This document shows positions 1 through 9,165 of a stretch of 64,000 bases of DNA, one piece after another (position 1 is the first letter of the stretch; each line of letters begins with the position of its first letter). The DNA is from Oceanicoccus sp. Its GTDB lineage: Bacteria; Pseudomonadota; Gammaproteobacteria; Pseudomonadales; Dasaniaceae. The notes under the pieces were generated by a model, which did not search any database, had not been told where the DNA came from, and saw nothing but the letters and a program-made list of their open reading frames with translations. A program made the position numbers and the translations under genes. The stretch covers positions 1-64,000 of the forward strand of contig NZ_JAQWFR010000010.1 in the NCBI RefSeq assembly GCF_029238675.1, given 5' to 3'.

Positions 1-116
1 TTCAGATGACCGTTACCCTGATCAACCCAATCGCGATGGACGAAGGTTTACGCTTCGCAATCCGTGAAGGTGGTCGTACTGTTGGTGCGGGTGTTGTTGC
101 TAAGATCATCGAATAA
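1..116 (+). CDS. tuf: Elongation factor Tu, C-terminal end (partial)
   Basis: Reading from base 3 gives 37 residues and a TAA stop. The tail [18 protein letters not shown] is the end of EF-Tu domain III, the GTPase that delivers aminoacyl-tRNA to the ribosome. The 5' part lies outside the window. A strong terminator follows, and the next gene is sfsA rather than rpsJ or secE, so this tuf copy ends its own transcription unit. I am very sure of the family; which tuf copy it is cannot be seen. Confidence 0.95.
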   Translation, partial: QMTVTLINPIAMDEGLRFAIREGGRTVGAGVVAKIIE

Positions 117-136
117 TCGATTCTTAGCGCGATACC

Positions 137-165
137 AAAAAGGCTGCCTTCGGGTGGCCTTTTTT
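137..165 (+). terminator. Rho-independent terminator after tuf
   Basis: An A-run leads into AAGGCTGCC, a TTCGGG-type loop, and GGTGGCCTT followed by a T-run. It sits 20 bases after the tuf stop and should end that transcript. Confidence 0.85.
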
Positions 166-170
166 ATACC

Positions 171-199
171 CGTCATCCCCGCCTGTGCGGGAATGACGG
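171..199. repeat. GTCATTCCCGC-type palindromic repeat
   Basis: Near-perfect inverted repeat CGTCATCCCCGC / GCGGGAATGACGG with a short loop. It is one of at least seven related copies in the window, all between genes. It resembles REP/MITE-like extragenic palindromes common in Proteobacteria. Confidence 0.75.
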
Positions 200-234
200 G
201 TAAAGTGAAACTGTAAATAGTTGAATGGAAGTCG

Positions 235-945
235 ATGGAATTATTCTCTCTGGTTAAAGCCCGCTTAATTAAACGTTATAAACGTTTTCTGGCTGATGTT
301 ATTTTAGAGAGCGGCGAGCAAGTGACGGTACATTGCCCCAACACCGGTGCTATGACTGGCTGCGCTGAACCCGGCTCAAAGGTGTGGTTATCAACCTCCG
401 ATAATCCAAAACGAAAATATTCTAACACCTGGGAGCTAGTACAAACTCCAGAAAACTATATGGCCTGCATTCACTCCGCCAAGGCTAACGATTTAGTGAA
501 AGAGGCCATCGAGGCAGGAGTGATCAAAGAACTACAGGGCTACGACTCCATCCGTACAGAAGTAAAATACGGCAAAGAAAAAAGTCGCATAGATTTATTG
601 TTAGAGCGTGATGCACAGCAGTGCTATATAGAAGTAAAAAGCGTCACCTTATTGCTGGACGGTAGCCTCGGCGTTTTTCCCGATGCCGTTAGTGATCGTG
701 GTCGCAAGCATCTTCGCGAGCTTATAGAAATGGTGCAGCAGGGCCATAGGGCGGTGTTGTTTTTCTGTGTTCAGCATACTGGGATTAAGCGAGTAGCCCC
801 TGCTGATGCCATCGATCAAAAATACGGTGATACTTTTCGTGAAGCCATAGCCGCGGGTGTTGAGGTGTTGGCGTATCAGGCGGACATAAGTCCTGATCTT
901 ATTTGCTTACATAGACCCTTGCCGATATTACCCCGTCAGCCATAA
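235..945 (+). CDS. sfsA: DNA/RNA nuclease SfsA
   Basis: The 236-residue protein matches SfsA in length and motifs: CPNTGAM (residues 34-40) in the OB-like N-terminal part, then a PD-(D/E)xK-like core with D120 and E133-x-K135. SfsA was first described as a sugar-fermentation stimulator in E. coli and is now classed as a nuclease-fold nucleic-acid-binding protein. The ATG start follows a palindromic repeat and has no strong Shine-Dalgarno site. An upstream ATG at 224 is out of frame. The gene appears monocistronic. Confidence 0.93.
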   Translation: MELFSLVKARLIKRYKRFLADVILESGEQVTVHCPNTGAMTGCAEPGSKVWLSTSDNPKRKYSNTWELVQTPENYMACIHSAKANDLVKEAIEAGVIKELQGYDSIRTEVKYGKEKSRIDLLLERDAQQCYIEVKSVTLLLDGSLGVFPDAVSDRGRKHLRELIEMVQQGHRAVLFFCVQHTGIKRVAPADAIDQKYGDTFREAIAAGVEVLAYQADISPDLICLHRPLPILPRQP

Positions 946-1007
946 CTGATACGGTTAATACTTAGTAAAAAACGAACCCCTCATGCTATGATATTTTTTT
1001 AACCTTT

Positions 1008-1035
1008 GTCATTCCCGCCTTCGCGGGAATGACGG
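1008..1035. repeat. GTCATTCCCGC-type palindromic repeat
   Basis: Perfect arms GTCATTCCCGC / GCGGGAATGAC around CTTC. The repeat ends only 12 bases before the ATG of the ABC transporter, so its hairpin could affect that gene's translation start region. Confidence 0.8.
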
Positions 1036-1047
1036 TAAATTTTTTAT

Positions 1048-2877
1048 ATGTTTAGTTTTTTTGAAAAGCTGATTGACCCCTTCCCCCCGGTGAGTCCCAC
1101 CAAGCCACCCAAAGGGGTGTATGCCTTTTGCCGCCACTATACGCAAGGTATAGAACGCTATTTATTTTGGATGGCAGTCACCACCGCTATTTTGGCGGTA
1201 TCGGAAGCCATGCTCTACGGCATTTTGGGGCAGTTGGTTGATTGGCTGGCGAGCAAGGATAGAGGTGATTTTCTTGATCAGGAATGGCCGACATTAGTAG
1301 CCATGTCGGTTTTCTTGCTGTTGTTTATTCCTATTGTCGTGGTGATTAATTCCATGCTGGTTCACCAAACCTTAATGGGTAATTTCCCCATGCGGGTTCG
1401 CTGGCAATCACACCGATATTTATTGGGGCAGAGCTACGGCTTTTTTCAAAACGAGTTTAGTGGGCGCGTTGCCACTAAAGTGATGCAAACGGCGCTGGCT
1501 GTTCGAGAGTCCGTGATGAAGGTGTTGGATGTGATGTTGTTTGTCACCGTGTACCTGGTCACTACCATTATTCTTGTGGCCAATGCTGATTGGCGGCTTT
1601 GTATACCTATACTGGCTTGGTTGGTGGGCTATATATTGACACTGCGTTTTTTTGTACCACGTTTGCAATCTATCTCCATGCGCCAGGCTGATGCCCGTGC
1701 GTTAATGACGGGGCGTATTGTAGATAGCTATACCAATATCCTGACGTTAAAATTATTTTCCCATTCAAAGCGCGAGTCTGACTATGTACAGCATGGAATG
1801 AATGAGTTTTTACAGACCGTTCATCCCCAAATGCGCCTGGTGACCTGGCTCAACATTTTTGTCTGGTCCCTTAATATGTTGTTGGTGTTTGCCACTGCCG
1901 CCGCTGGTATTTTCTTATGGTTAGAGGCTGCGATTACCCCGGGAGCAATAGCCATTGCTATGAGTATTGCGGTGCGTATTACTGGTATGTCCCATTGGGT
2001 GATGTGGGAAACCAGTAACTTATTTGAAAATATCGGTACCGTACAGGACGGTATTAACACCGTTTCTAATGAGCAAAAGGTCAGTGACAATGGTGACGCT
2101 AAACCTTTACAGGTAAAGCGGGGCGGGATTGATTTCCAACAAATCAGTTTTAGCTACAATGCCCGCAAAGCGGTATTTGAAAATCTTGACCTGAATATTA
2201 AGCCCGGTGAGAAGGTCGGTATCGTTGGGCGCTCCGGTGCGGGTAAATCGACGCTGGTGAATTTGCTGCTGCGTTTTTACGATTTAGATAGCGGGAATAT
2301 TCGTATTGATGATACAGATTTGCGAGATGTTACCCAGGAAAGTTTAAGGGCATCAATAGCTATGGTTAGCCAGGATACATCCCTGCTATTTCGCTCGGTG
2401 CGTGAGAATATTATGTTTGGTCGCCCGCAGGCCACAGAGGAAGAGATGCTGGAAGCGGCACGCCGCGCCCATGCGGAAGACTTTATCCAGCAACTGGAAG
2501 ATAGTCATGGCCGCCGCGGCTACGATGCCCATGTGGGTGAGCGTGGTGTCAGCCTCTCCGGCGGGCAGCGCCAGCGTATAGCCATTGCCAGGGTCTTGCT
2601 AAAAGATGCGCCGATTCTGGTACTGGATGAAGCCACCTCTGCGCTGGACTCTGAAGTGGAGGCCGGTATTCAAGAGAGCCTGTATACCTTGATGGAAGGT
2701 AAAACGGTACTGGCCATCGCCCACCGTCTCTCAACCATCGCCGCTATGGATCGTTTGATCGTATTGGACGAGGGGCGCATTGTAGAGCAGGGCAGCCACG
2801 CCGAGTTAATTGATAATCATGCACTGTATGCCCAGCTCTGGGCTCATCAAAGTGGCGGGTTCCTGGGTTTAAGGTAA
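1048..2877 (+). CDS. ABC exporter, fused permease and ATPase (MsbA-like half transporter)
   Basis: This 609-residue half-size exporter probably acts as a homodimer in the inner membrane. Residues about 35-325 hold six hydrophobic segments. The nucleotide-binding domain fills about 358-600, with Walker A GRSGAGKST near 394, signature LSGGQRQR near 501, Walker B ILVLDEATSALD near 522 and the H-loop AIAHRLST. The fold is that of type IV lipid or multidrug exporters. The substrate is not readable from sequence, and lpxK and kdtA are not neighbours, so I do not call it MsbA. It stands alone. Confidence 0.85.
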   Translation: MFSFFEKLIDPFPPVSPTKPPKGVYAFCRHYTQGIERYLFWMAVTTAILAVSEAMLYGILGQLVDWLASKDRGDFLDQEWPTLVAMSVFLLLFIPIVVVINSMLVHQTLMGNFPMRVRWQSHRYLLGQSYGFFQNEFSGRVATKVMQTALAVRESVMKVLDVMLFVTVYLVTTIILVANADWRLCIPILAWLVGYILTLRFFVPRLQSISMRQADARALMTGRIVDSYTNILTLKLFSHSKRESDYVQHGMNEFLQTVHPQMRLVTWLNIFVWSLNMLLVFATAAAGIFLWLEAAITPGAIAIAMSIAVRITGMSHWVMWETSNLFENIGTVQDGINTVSNEQKVSDNGDAKPLQVKRGGIDFQQISFSYNARKAVFENLDLNIKPGEKVGIVGRSGAGKSTLVNLLLRFYDLDSGNIRIDDTDLRDVTQESLRASIAMVSQDTSLLFRSVRENIMFGRPQATEEEMLEAARRAHAEDFIQQLEDSHGRRGYDAHVGERGVSLSGGQRQRIAIARVLLKDAPILVLDEATSALDSEVEAGIQESLYTLMEGKTVLAIAHRLSTIAAMDRLIVLDEGRIVEQGSHAELIDNHALYAQLWAHQSGGFLGLR

Positions 2878-3000
2878 GTATTAATCCCTACCTACTGCCC
2901 CGGTTTTGACAACTATTACCGCGAAAATCATGATGTGATTGTCAGGCTTGGGGCTAAAATTAGCCTTCAATGATTTAATAACCAGGTCGATAATAGTTTA

Positions 3001-3291
3001 ATGGCTTTGCCTTCTAACGATTGGCTAAGGAGCGATGAAGTGACTTCGATATTCGAAGCCAGTGCAGAATTAAAAGTCTTGCCAACAGCAGTTGTGCAAC
3101 AGTTCAAGTTAACTAAAGAAGAGTCGGTATTGTGTTTAGGTTTGGTTCAAGGTAAATCCATCGACGATGTAGCGGATGAAGTTCATCAACCCAGAGAAAT
3201 CCTGCGTCACCAATTCCATACTTTGCTAGAGAAAACCGGTACCGACACTGAAGCCAAGTTGGTAACGGTGGTACTTTCCAGCGCCGAGTAA
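3001..3291 (+). CDS. Small LuxR/GerE-type helix-turn-helix protein
   Basis: A 96-residue protein. Residues about 38-93 (from LTKEESVLCLGLVQGKSI to the LVTVVLSS end) follow the GerE/LuxR C-terminal DNA-binding pattern, including the LT..E..VL...QGKS.D.VA core and a recognition-helix-like segment REILRHQFHTLLEK. No receiver or autoinducer domain is present. It may be a stand-alone DNA-binding regulator or a degenerate relative. The start is an ATG with no clear Shine-Dalgarno site. It is convergent with the CNBD gene, 7 bases apart. Confidence 0.6.
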   Translation: MALPSNDWLRSDEVTSIFEASAELKVLPTAVVQQFKLTKEESVLCLGLVQGKSIDDVADEVHQPREILRHQFHTLLEKTGTDTEAKLVTVVLSSAE

Positions 3292-3298
3292 TTTTTCC

Positions 3299-3778
3299 CT
3301 AAGATGAAATAACGTCCCTGCTGGCAATCTGTAGCTGAAACCAGCGGTCATCAGAGGCGCGTAAGCGGCGACTGACTTCACGGCCAATATTCATTTGGAT
3401 AATTAAAAACTGTTCCGGGTCTTGCTGGTATAAGCTTAGCAGGGCGGAAGAGGGGATTTTAATCGCCGTGCAGTCTGTCTCTGCCCGTACCGATGCGCTG
3501 CGCGGGGTAAAGTCAATCAGGGCCAGTTCGCCAAAGCAGTCGCCATCCTCGGCATAGCGTAAAATATACTCCTTGGCATCATGCTGCTTAAAAATCACTG
3601 TACGGCCCTGCTCAATTAAATAGAGCGAGTCCCCCTTTTCACCCTGGTGAAAAAAGTAATCTCCCGCTACTACCTTAAAGGTTTCAGACTGCCCAAGAAT
3701 CAGTGCAACACTGTTATCATTAATCGCGCCAAAAAATGGCATCGACTGTAATAAATGAATGCGTTCTTCTGCGGTCAT
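3299..3778 (-). CDS. Cyclic-nucleotide-binding domain protein (Crp-like sensor, no DNA-binding domain)
   Basis: From the ATG at 3778 the product is 159 residues. That start has AGGA eight bases upstream; the frame stays open 31 codons further but that part is unlike the family. One cNMP-binding beta-barrel covers residues about 10-130, with the phosphate-binding cassette FGELALIDFTPRSASVRAE, whose Arg would contact the cyclic phosphate. No HTH, channel or kinase domain follows. It is probably a cytosolic cyclic-nucleotide sensor; the partner is unknown. Its leader holds a structured RNA ending in a terminator (3902-4100). Confidence 0.75.
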   Translation of the reverse strand: MTAEERIHLLQSMPFFGAINDNSVALILGQSETFKVVAGDYFFHQGEKGDSLYLIEQGRTVIFKQHDAKEYILRYAEDGDCFGELALIDFTPRSASVRAETDCTAIKIPSSALLSLYQQDPEQFLIIQMNIGREVSRRLRASDDRWFQLQIASRDVISS

Positions 3779-3901
3779 GGCCGGTTTCCTATCAACGTAA
3801 TTTACCACACAGTAAAGCGTTTGCTGCCCGTTTTTGCCAGTAATAAAGTGCCATCTGTAATTGGTGTGCAAATACAGGCGGCATTGGAGCGTTTTTTAGG
3901 C

Positions 3902-3930
3902 AAAAAAAAGGCCTCTAAATGATAGAGGCC
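3902..3930 (-). terminator. Intrinsic terminator in the leader of the CNBD gene
   Basis: On the minus strand GGCCTCT, a seven-base loop and AGAGGCC are followed by eight T. There is no minus-strand protein gene directly before it, and the next minus gene starts 124 bases downstream, so it looks like an attenuator or the end of a small RNA. Confidence 0.8.
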
Positions 3931-4100
3931 TAAGAAAGGTGGAAACCTGAATGGCATGTTATCTCGATCTGGAGAAGCCATTGCTGGCTTGTTGACGAGA
4001 TAGGCCGAAGTAAATTTAGATGGCCCATTCATAGGGTCAGCACAACCGTTTACGCATTCTGAAGTGTTTAAACAGCTGTTTTTAAATTCCAATATAGAAT
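3902..4100 (-). ncRNA. Candidate structured leader RNA (attenuator or riboswitch-like) or small RNA
   Basis: Read on the minus strand, TATCTCG (4002-3996) can pair with CGAGATA (3966-3960). Inside this stem AAGCCA-GCAA-TGGCTT forms a second hairpin closed by a GNRA tetraloop. A terminator follows at 3930-3902. GGCCTA (4006-4001) overlaps the outer stem and is exactly complementary to TAGGCC (3932-3927) in the terminator, so two exclusive folds are possible. This is the logic of a cis-acting switch upstream of the CNBD gene. I cannot match it to a named riboswitch. A weak open frame through the region (TTG start, 4092) runs across the terminator and is less convincing. Confidence 0.45.
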
Positions 4101-4166
4101 ATATAAAGCCACGCTCATTTTAAAGCTAGCAGCTTCTCAAACTTGCTCAATTGTGGAAAATTACCA

Positions 4167-5675
4167 CTAATTAATGGCTTTAACGCTATTTATTACTGGT
4201 TGTGTGTACTTACTAATATGGCCGGTATGGCCACCGCCCGGGTGGGGCAGCAGCTCCAGTTGCTGATTAATGCAGCGGGGCATTTCATTAGCGCTATGGC
4301 TAACATAAAGAATATGGCAATCACCCCGTTCAGCGATTTTATCGATCAATGTCAAAATCAATTCCCGGTGGGGTTTATCCAGTCCAATGCAGGGCTCATC
4401 CAAAATCAATACCAGCGGTGACTTCACCATCGCTCGCGCCAGCATCGCCAACCGTTGTTGGCCAAAAGACAGCCGGTTAAAAAACTGGGTAGCAATATCT
4501 TCCAGACCCATCACCTTTAACCAATCCAGCGCGATCTTGCGGTCCTTGCCGGTGCATTGCTGGTAGAGGCCGACACTGTCGTACAGTCCCGAGGCAATAA
4601 CTTCAGCAACACGGGTGCGGCCAACGTGATTAAGCTGCAGCTGCGTATTTACAATACCAAATTTCTGCTTTAGTTCTTGTACGCTTTCACCGCTGCCACG
4701 GGTATTACCAAACAGCTTGATATGTTGGCCATAGGCTTTGTGATTATCACCGCTCAATAAACTTAATAGTGTCGATTTACCCGCGCCGTTAGGTCCGGCA
4801 ATCACACAGTGCTGCCCCCAATCCAGACGCCAATTGATATCCGTTAAAATAGCCTGGTCGTTATAACTGACATTAACATGCTGTAAATCCAGCAGCGATT
4901 GCTCTTTATCTACTGTGTAATGACGTTCGGTGGCCAGAGGCAAATCACCAATACTGATAGTCTGTTGCTGCGCCACAGTTTTGGTCAGTACCTCATCATG
5001 CTCACCACAGGCTTGAATCTTGCCATGTTTCAGCCACAAAATATGATCAATACTGCCGGGGATCTCATCAGTCTGCTTGATCAACAGCAGCACTTTTAGG
5101 GGTGATTGTAATAGCTGGTCAATTAAGATTTTAAGTTCAGTTTGCGATTGCTTATCAAGACCTTCGAAAGGGTTATCCAAAATCAACAGCCTGGGCTGAT
5201 TGAATAAAGCCCTGGCCAATAAGGCTTTACGGCTTTCACCTGTCGATACAAAGCGAATACCACGGTTGAGAATATGATCAATATGACACTGCTTGGCAAT
5301 GGTATGGAATTGCTCATCAGGCGCTTTTTTCTGCAATATAATTTGCGCCACGGTAGTGCCCATATCGAAGGCGTCATCGCGGTCTTCACTGTCATCGTAG
5401 CGAATATCGTGGTCAATCAACTTACGCTGTAATTCAAAGCTAAGGTGCAGAATATCCTGCTCTGGGTTAAGGCCTGCCTGCCGTTCAATCGTGCCCCGTT
5501 GCGGCCTTAATTGGTCAGTAATTAACTGCGCAATCGCACTTTTCCCGGCCCCATTGCCGCCCAAAATCGCCCACTGCTGCCCCTGCTGCCAGTGCCAGTC
5601 AATATCCTGTAAAACGGGGTCAGTTCGGTAAGCAGCCCGAACCTTATTAAAGTGTATAATCGTGTCTTTATTCAT
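4167..5675 (-). CDS. modF: ModF-like tandem ABC ATPase
   Basis: A 502-residue soluble protein with two ATP-binding cassettes and no membrane segments. NBD1 has Walker A GGNGAGKSA (39-47) and signature STGESRK (144-150). NBD2 has GPNGAGKST (294-302), signature LSFGQQRLA (402-410) and Walker B LVLILDEP (421-428). The STGE-R-K signature, RGSGE and Y-LFG-type segments match E. coli ModF/PhrA, associated with the molybdate locus; its role is unclear. No modABC genes are nearby. In NBD1 the catalytic Glu after Walker B is Asn (LILDNPFEGLD), so that site may bind but not hydrolyse ATP. Confidence 0.8.
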   Translation of the reverse strand: MNKDTIIHFNKVRAAYRTDPVLQDIDWHWQQGQQWAILGGNGAGKSAIAQLITDQLRPQRGTIERQAGLNPEQDILHLSFELQRKLIDHDIRYDDSEDRDDAFDMGTTVAQIILQKKAPDEQFHTIAKQCHIDHILNRGIRFVSTGESRKALLARALFNQPRLLILDNPFEGLDKQSQTELKILIDQLLQSPLKVLLLIKQTDEIPGSIDHILWLKHGKIQACGEHDEVLTKTVAQQQTISIGDLPLATERHYTVDKEQSLLDLQHVNVSYNDQAILTDINWRLDWGQHCVIAGPNGAGKSTLLSLLSGDNHKAYGQHIKLFGNTRGSGESVQELKQKFGIVNTQLQLNHVGRTRVAEVIASGLYDSVGLYQQCTGKDRKIALDWLKVMGLEDIATQFFNRLSFGQQRLAMLARAMVKSPLVLILDEPCIGLDKPHRELILTLIDKIAERGDCHILYVSHSANEMPRCINQQLELLPHPGGGHTGHISKYTQPVINSVKAIN

Positions 5676-5726
5676 GGGCGCGCATCTTACTATAGATGGG
5701 TTTGAAATAGTGGTGAGGAAGGGTTA

Positions 5727-6323
5727 GTGGTAATAAAAACATTTCAGCAGGCGCGGCAGCAGTTAGAGCCATTTAAACCGAGAAAGAAGTGGTATCGCCG
5801 CTGGGTAAAGCGCTCTGCCGTTGCATTAATTCTGCGCCAAACGGGAACTGGCCTAGAAACTTTAATGATTAAACGTGCTGATCGTGAAGGCGACCCATGG
5901 TCGGGGCATATGGCTTTCCCTGGTGGTAGGGGTGAGTTTGAAGATACTAACAGCTTACATACAGCGCGCCGCGAAACCCGGGAAGAAATTGGTTTGGACA
6001 CCGATCAACATACCGAGTATCTAGGCCGTCTTTCAGATATAGGTATTCCGCGTTTTCGGGGGCATCATCGAATGGTGGTTACCCCTTATCTTTTTACTAT
6101 TGATCAGGTGCCAGAGTTAAATCTCAACCATGAAGTGGCCGAAGTAATTTGGGTGCCTTTGGCGTTTTTGGCGGATAACAATAATCGTGAGCAAATGCAG
6201 TGGAAGATTAGAGATATGATGCGGGATATCCCTTGTTATTTCTTTGAAGAGAAACGGATCTGGGGAATGTCGTTGATGATGTTGGATGAGCTTGTTGGTT
6301 TGGTGAGGTTGCCGCCTGGTTAG
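5727..6323 (+). CDS. Nudix hydrolase, CoA-pyrophosphatase (NudL) type
   Basis: A 198-residue protein starting at GTG, chosen because AGGAAGGG lies just upstream. The Nudix region AFPGGRGEFED...ARRETREEIGLD (about residues 62-91) carries the REx2EExG catalytic helix. The preceding MIKRADREGDPWSGHMAFPGG is typical of the NudL/coenzyme A diphosphatase group, which cleaves CoA to 4'-phosphopantetheine and 3',5'-ADP. The substrate remains inferred. It is divergent from modF with a 50-base gap. Confidence 0.82.
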   Translation: MVIKTFQQARQQLEPFKPRKKWYRRWVKRSAVALILRQTGTGLETLMIKRADREGDPWSGHMAFPGGRGEFEDTNSLHTARRETREEIGLDTDQHTEYLGRLSDIGIPRFRGHHRMVVTPYLFTIDQVPELNLNHEVAEVIWVPLAFLADNNNREQMQWKIRDMMRDIPCYFFEEKRIWGMSLMMLDELVGLVRLPPG

Positions 6324-6332
6324 CATCTGCGG

Positions 6333-6376
6333 TAGTGGCGTAGTTAGTGGCGTAGTTAGTGGCGTAGTTAGTGGCG
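6333..6376. repeat. 12-bp tandem repeat
   Basis: Unit TAGTTAGTGGCG, three full copies after a partial one (TAGTGGCG), immediately after the Nudix stop codon and before the convergent secreted-protein gene. Copies are identical, suggesting recent slippage. Confidence 0.9.
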
Positions 6377-6403
6377 TTTTATGTGGCTACGATTATAATG
6401 GCT

Positions 6404-7030
6404 TTATTGTTGCCGCAAAAACCGCTTAGTCTCTTGCATCAACTTTTTAGTCTCAGTCAAGGGTTTGGCCGCCTCAACTAGCGCCTGCTCTGGAATAATC
6501 TCTTTAATATAAGCATCAATTAATTCCAGCAAAACAGGGTTCATATTTTTGTTTTCCCATTCCCAGCGATGCCCTTTAACCAAATTCCCTGTTACCAAAC
6601 CTTCTTCAAGTCTTAGCCAATTTGCCCCACACTTCGACAAATAATAATCGTTAAGCCGTCCATAACTCATATTCGGCGTATTAGGATTGAAACCATTATC
6701 AGGGATATCGCTGGTAATCTTTGTCAGGCTCATTACCCATTGTGTACCTACAGGAAAATTTTCAATCCTGGGGCGGCACAATTTCCCGTTATCACCCCAA
6801 ACACGAATAGTAGAATTAAACTCTGTAAAATTAACCCTGCGATCATAGTGCGTACGATCAATAGAAAAATCTACGGAATTACCTTTGCCGGCAGTCACAC
6901 TACCACTCACAATTAAATCGGCTTTTTTATAGGCTTTGGAAAAAGAACCCTGCCATAAACACTCGCAGCTAAAAGCCTGTTGGCTTAATAGCAGTATGCC
7001 TGGAAGGCAAAGTTTAAGGAGATAGGGCAT
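6404..7030 (-). CDS. Secreted CxC protein of unknown function (TIMP/NTR-like N-terminus)
   Basis: From the ATG at 7030 (an in-frame TTG lies four codons upstream) the product is 208 residues. A signal peptide ends near ...LLSQQAFS, and the mature protein begins CECLWQGSF. A Cys-x-Cys directly after signal cleavage, followed by KADLIVSGSV, recalls the NTR/TIMP-like fold, in which that N-terminal cysteine pairs with a later one. Two later Cys (LCRPRI, SKCGANW) could pair with them. The gene starts 15 bases after dxs and may be co-transcribed. Function is unknown. Confidence 0.6.
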   Translation of the reverse strand: MPYLLKLCLPGILLLSQQAFSCECLWQGSFSKAYKKADLIVSGSVTAGKGNSVDFSIDRTHYDRRVNFTEFNSTIRVWGDNGKLCRPRIENFPVGTQWVMSLTKITSDIPDNGFNPNTPNMSYGRLNDYYLSKCGANWLRLEEGLVTGNLVKGHRWEWENKNMNPVLLELIDAYIKEIIPEQALVEAAKPLTETKKLMQETKRFLRQQ

Positions 7031-7045
7031 TGTCTCGGGCAACCA

Positions 7046-8968
7046 TTAATTTAGTTTGGATTCCCGCGCGCTCAATGATTGACTCAGTATCGCCAGTCGC
7101 TGTTCAATACTATGCAGAATGCCGCTGCTGTTTAAACCACAGGCAGCTAATAAATCCTGATGCTTGCCGTGGTCGATAAACGTGTCCGGTAAACCTAAAT
7201 GCAAGACCGGCAGATTAATACCTTGGCTGCTTAGGTATTCACTAACACCAGCACCAGCACCACCGGCAATAGTGTTTTCTTCCAGCGTGACGATAAGGTC
7301 GTGGCTGCTGGCCAGTTCATCAACTAACTGTTCATCTAAAGGTTTAACAAACCGCATATCGGCAACAGTGGCATTCAATTTTTCAGCGGCGGGCATAGCG
7401 TCGGCTAATAAGGTGCCGAAGTTTAAAATAACAACGCCTTTGCCTTGGCGGCGAATAATACCTTTGCCAATTTCCAGTGCTGTCATTTCTTGTTCGATGG
7501 TAGCGCCGGGGCCTGTGCCTCTTGGGTAACGAACAGCGGCGGGGCCCTGAAATTTAAAACCGGTATACAGTAGTTGGCGGGTTTCGTTTTCGTCTGAGGG
7601 AGCCATAACTAACATATTAGGTATGCAGCGCAAAAAGCTCAGGTCAAAGCTACCGGCATGGGTTGGGCCATCTTCACCAACAAGCCCAGCTCTATCAATA
7701 CCAAATAAAACGTCAAGATTTTGTAACGCAACATCATGAATTAGTTGGTCATAGGCGCGCTGCAAAAACGTTGAGTAAATAGCAACAACAGGTTTTAAAC
7801 CGTCGCAGGCCATGCCTGCAGCTAAGGTCACTGCATGCTGTTCCGCAATCGCCACATCGTGATAACGCTCTGGAAACTGTTTGGAAAACTCAATCATGCC
7901 CGAGCCTTCACCCATGGCTGGGGTGATACCAATTAACAGTTCATCCTGCCTTGCCATATCGCAAAGCCAATCGCCAAACACTTTCTGGTACTTGGGTTTT
8001 TTTGAGGCGGCAGGTTGAGCTGGGGCAACACTGGGTTTAACTTCAATTTTATTAATAGCGTGATAGCCCACCGGGTCTTTTTCTGCTGGCGCAAAGCCTT
8101 TGCCTTTTTGCGTCATGATATGCAGTAGTTGCGGGCCAGGTAGTTCGCGCATATTGCGAATGGTGTTGACCAGGGTGGGTAAGTCATGGCCGTCGATGGG
8201 GCCGATATAGTTAAAGCCCAACTCCTCAAAAATAACACCGGGTGCCACAAAGCCTTTCATAGATTCTTCTATACGACGAGCAACACCCCAAGCCTGCGGA
8301 ATTTTGGATAGCACACTTTTACTGCCGGCGCGCAGGTTGGTATAAGCCTTACTCGCCCAGATTTTTGAGAAGTAAGTATTTAAGCCGCCGGAGTTATGAG
8401 AGATGGACATTTGGTTGTCATTCAGGATAACCAGCATATCGGCATCAACATGGGCGGAGTGGGCTAGTGCTTCAAAAGCCATACCGGCAGTCATGGCGCC
8501 ATCACCAATGACGGCAACGGTTTTGCGATCAATACCCTGTTGTCTTGCCGCCAATGCCATACCCAATGCGGCGCTGATGCTGGTGCTGGAGTGGCCCACA
8601 CCAAAGGTATCGTATTCACTTTCGCTGCGCTTGGGGAAGCCGGCCAGACCATCCTGGGTACGAATGCCGCTCATTTGTTCGCGACGGCCGGTGAGGATTT
8701 TATGGGGATAGGTTTGGTGGCCTACATCCCAGACAATGCGGTCGTCGGGTGTTTGATATAAGTAGTGCAGGGCGACGGTCAGTTCGACCACTCCTAAGCC
8801 GGCGCCAAAATGGCCGCCACTTTGACCGACACAGTACAGCAGGTATTCACGCAGCTCATCGGCCAGTTGGGGCAGCTGGGTTTCGTCCAGTTGCCGCAGG
8901 TCAGCGGTTTCGTTAATGCCGTCCAACAGGGGGGTGCCGGGACGTGAGCGTGGGATTTCAGTGAACAT
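7046..8968 (-). CDS. dxs: 1-deoxy-D-xylulose-5-phosphate synthase
   Basis: A 640-residue thiamine-diphosphate enzyme that condenses pyruvate and glyceraldehyde 3-phosphate in the first step of the MEP isoprenoid pathway. Visible motifs are [15 protein letters not shown]-type substrate loop, the ThDP motif [14 protein letters not shown], and the catalytic Glu in [15 protein letters not shown]. The transketolase C-terminal domain is complete. It lies downstream of xseB-ispA on the same strand, the usual gammaproteobacterial order, but separated from ispA by a repeat-bearing 197-base gap. Confidence 0.96.
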   Translation of the reverse strand: MFTEIPRSRPGTPLLDGINETADLRQLDETQLPQLADELREYLLYCVGQSGGHFGAGLGVVELTVALHYLYQTPDDRIVWDVGHQTYPHKILTGRREQMSGIRTQDGLAGFPKRSESEYDTFGVGHSSTSISAALGMALAARQQGIDRKTVAVIGDGAMTAGMAFEALAHSAHVDADMLVILNDNQMSISHNSGGLNTYFSKIWASKAYTNLRAGSKSVLSKIPQAWGVARRIEESMKGFVAPGVIFEELGFNYIGPIDGHDLPTLVNTIRNMRELPGPQLLHIMTQKGKGFAPAEKDPVGYHAINKIEVKPSVAPAQPAASKKPKYQKVFGDWLCDMARQDELLIGITPAMGEGSGMIEFSKQFPERYHDVAIAEQHAVTLAAGMACDGLKPVVAIYSTFLQRAYDQLIHDVALQNLDVLFGIDRAGLVGEDGPTHAGSFDLSFLRCIPNMLVMAPSDENETRQLLYTGFKFQGPAAVRYPRGTGPGATIEQEMTALEIGKGIIRRQGKGVVILNFGTLLADAMPAAEKLNATVADMRFVKPLDEQLVDELASSHDLIVTLEENTIAGGAGAGVSEYLSSQGINLPVLHLGLPDTFIDHGKHQDLLAACGLNSSGILHSIEQRLAILSQSLSARESKLN

Positions 8969-9068
8969 GCGGTCTGTGCTTATGCCTTTTAAGATAGTGC
9001 TTTTAAGATAATGCGCTGCAATACGCAGAAGGAGAATTGTAACTCAAAAGTTGTATAAAAACTCGCTG

Positions 9069-9145
9069 TAGGGTGGATTAGCATAGCGTAATCCACCAAT
9101 GTGGGTGGACTCATGCCGGATTACGCTGCGCTAATCCAGCCTGCG
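9069..9145. repeat. GTAGGGTGGATTA-type inverted repeat pair
   Basis: Two palindromic halves: GGGTGGATTAGC / GCGTAATCCACC, then GGATTACGC / GCGCTAATCC. Together they form a longer imperfect inverted repeat between ispA and dxs. A truncated copy (TAGGGTGGATT) occurs near 10424. This is a second extragenic palindrome family, distinct from the GTCATTCCCGC one. Confidence 0.7.
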
Positions 9146-9165
9146 GGTGCGGTAATGGTGAGGTT

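Noticed and set aside
3802-4092. 96-codon TTG-start frame on the minus strand as a protein
   Set aside because: It runs straight through an intrinsic terminator hairpin and has no ribosome site; RNA structure explains the region better.
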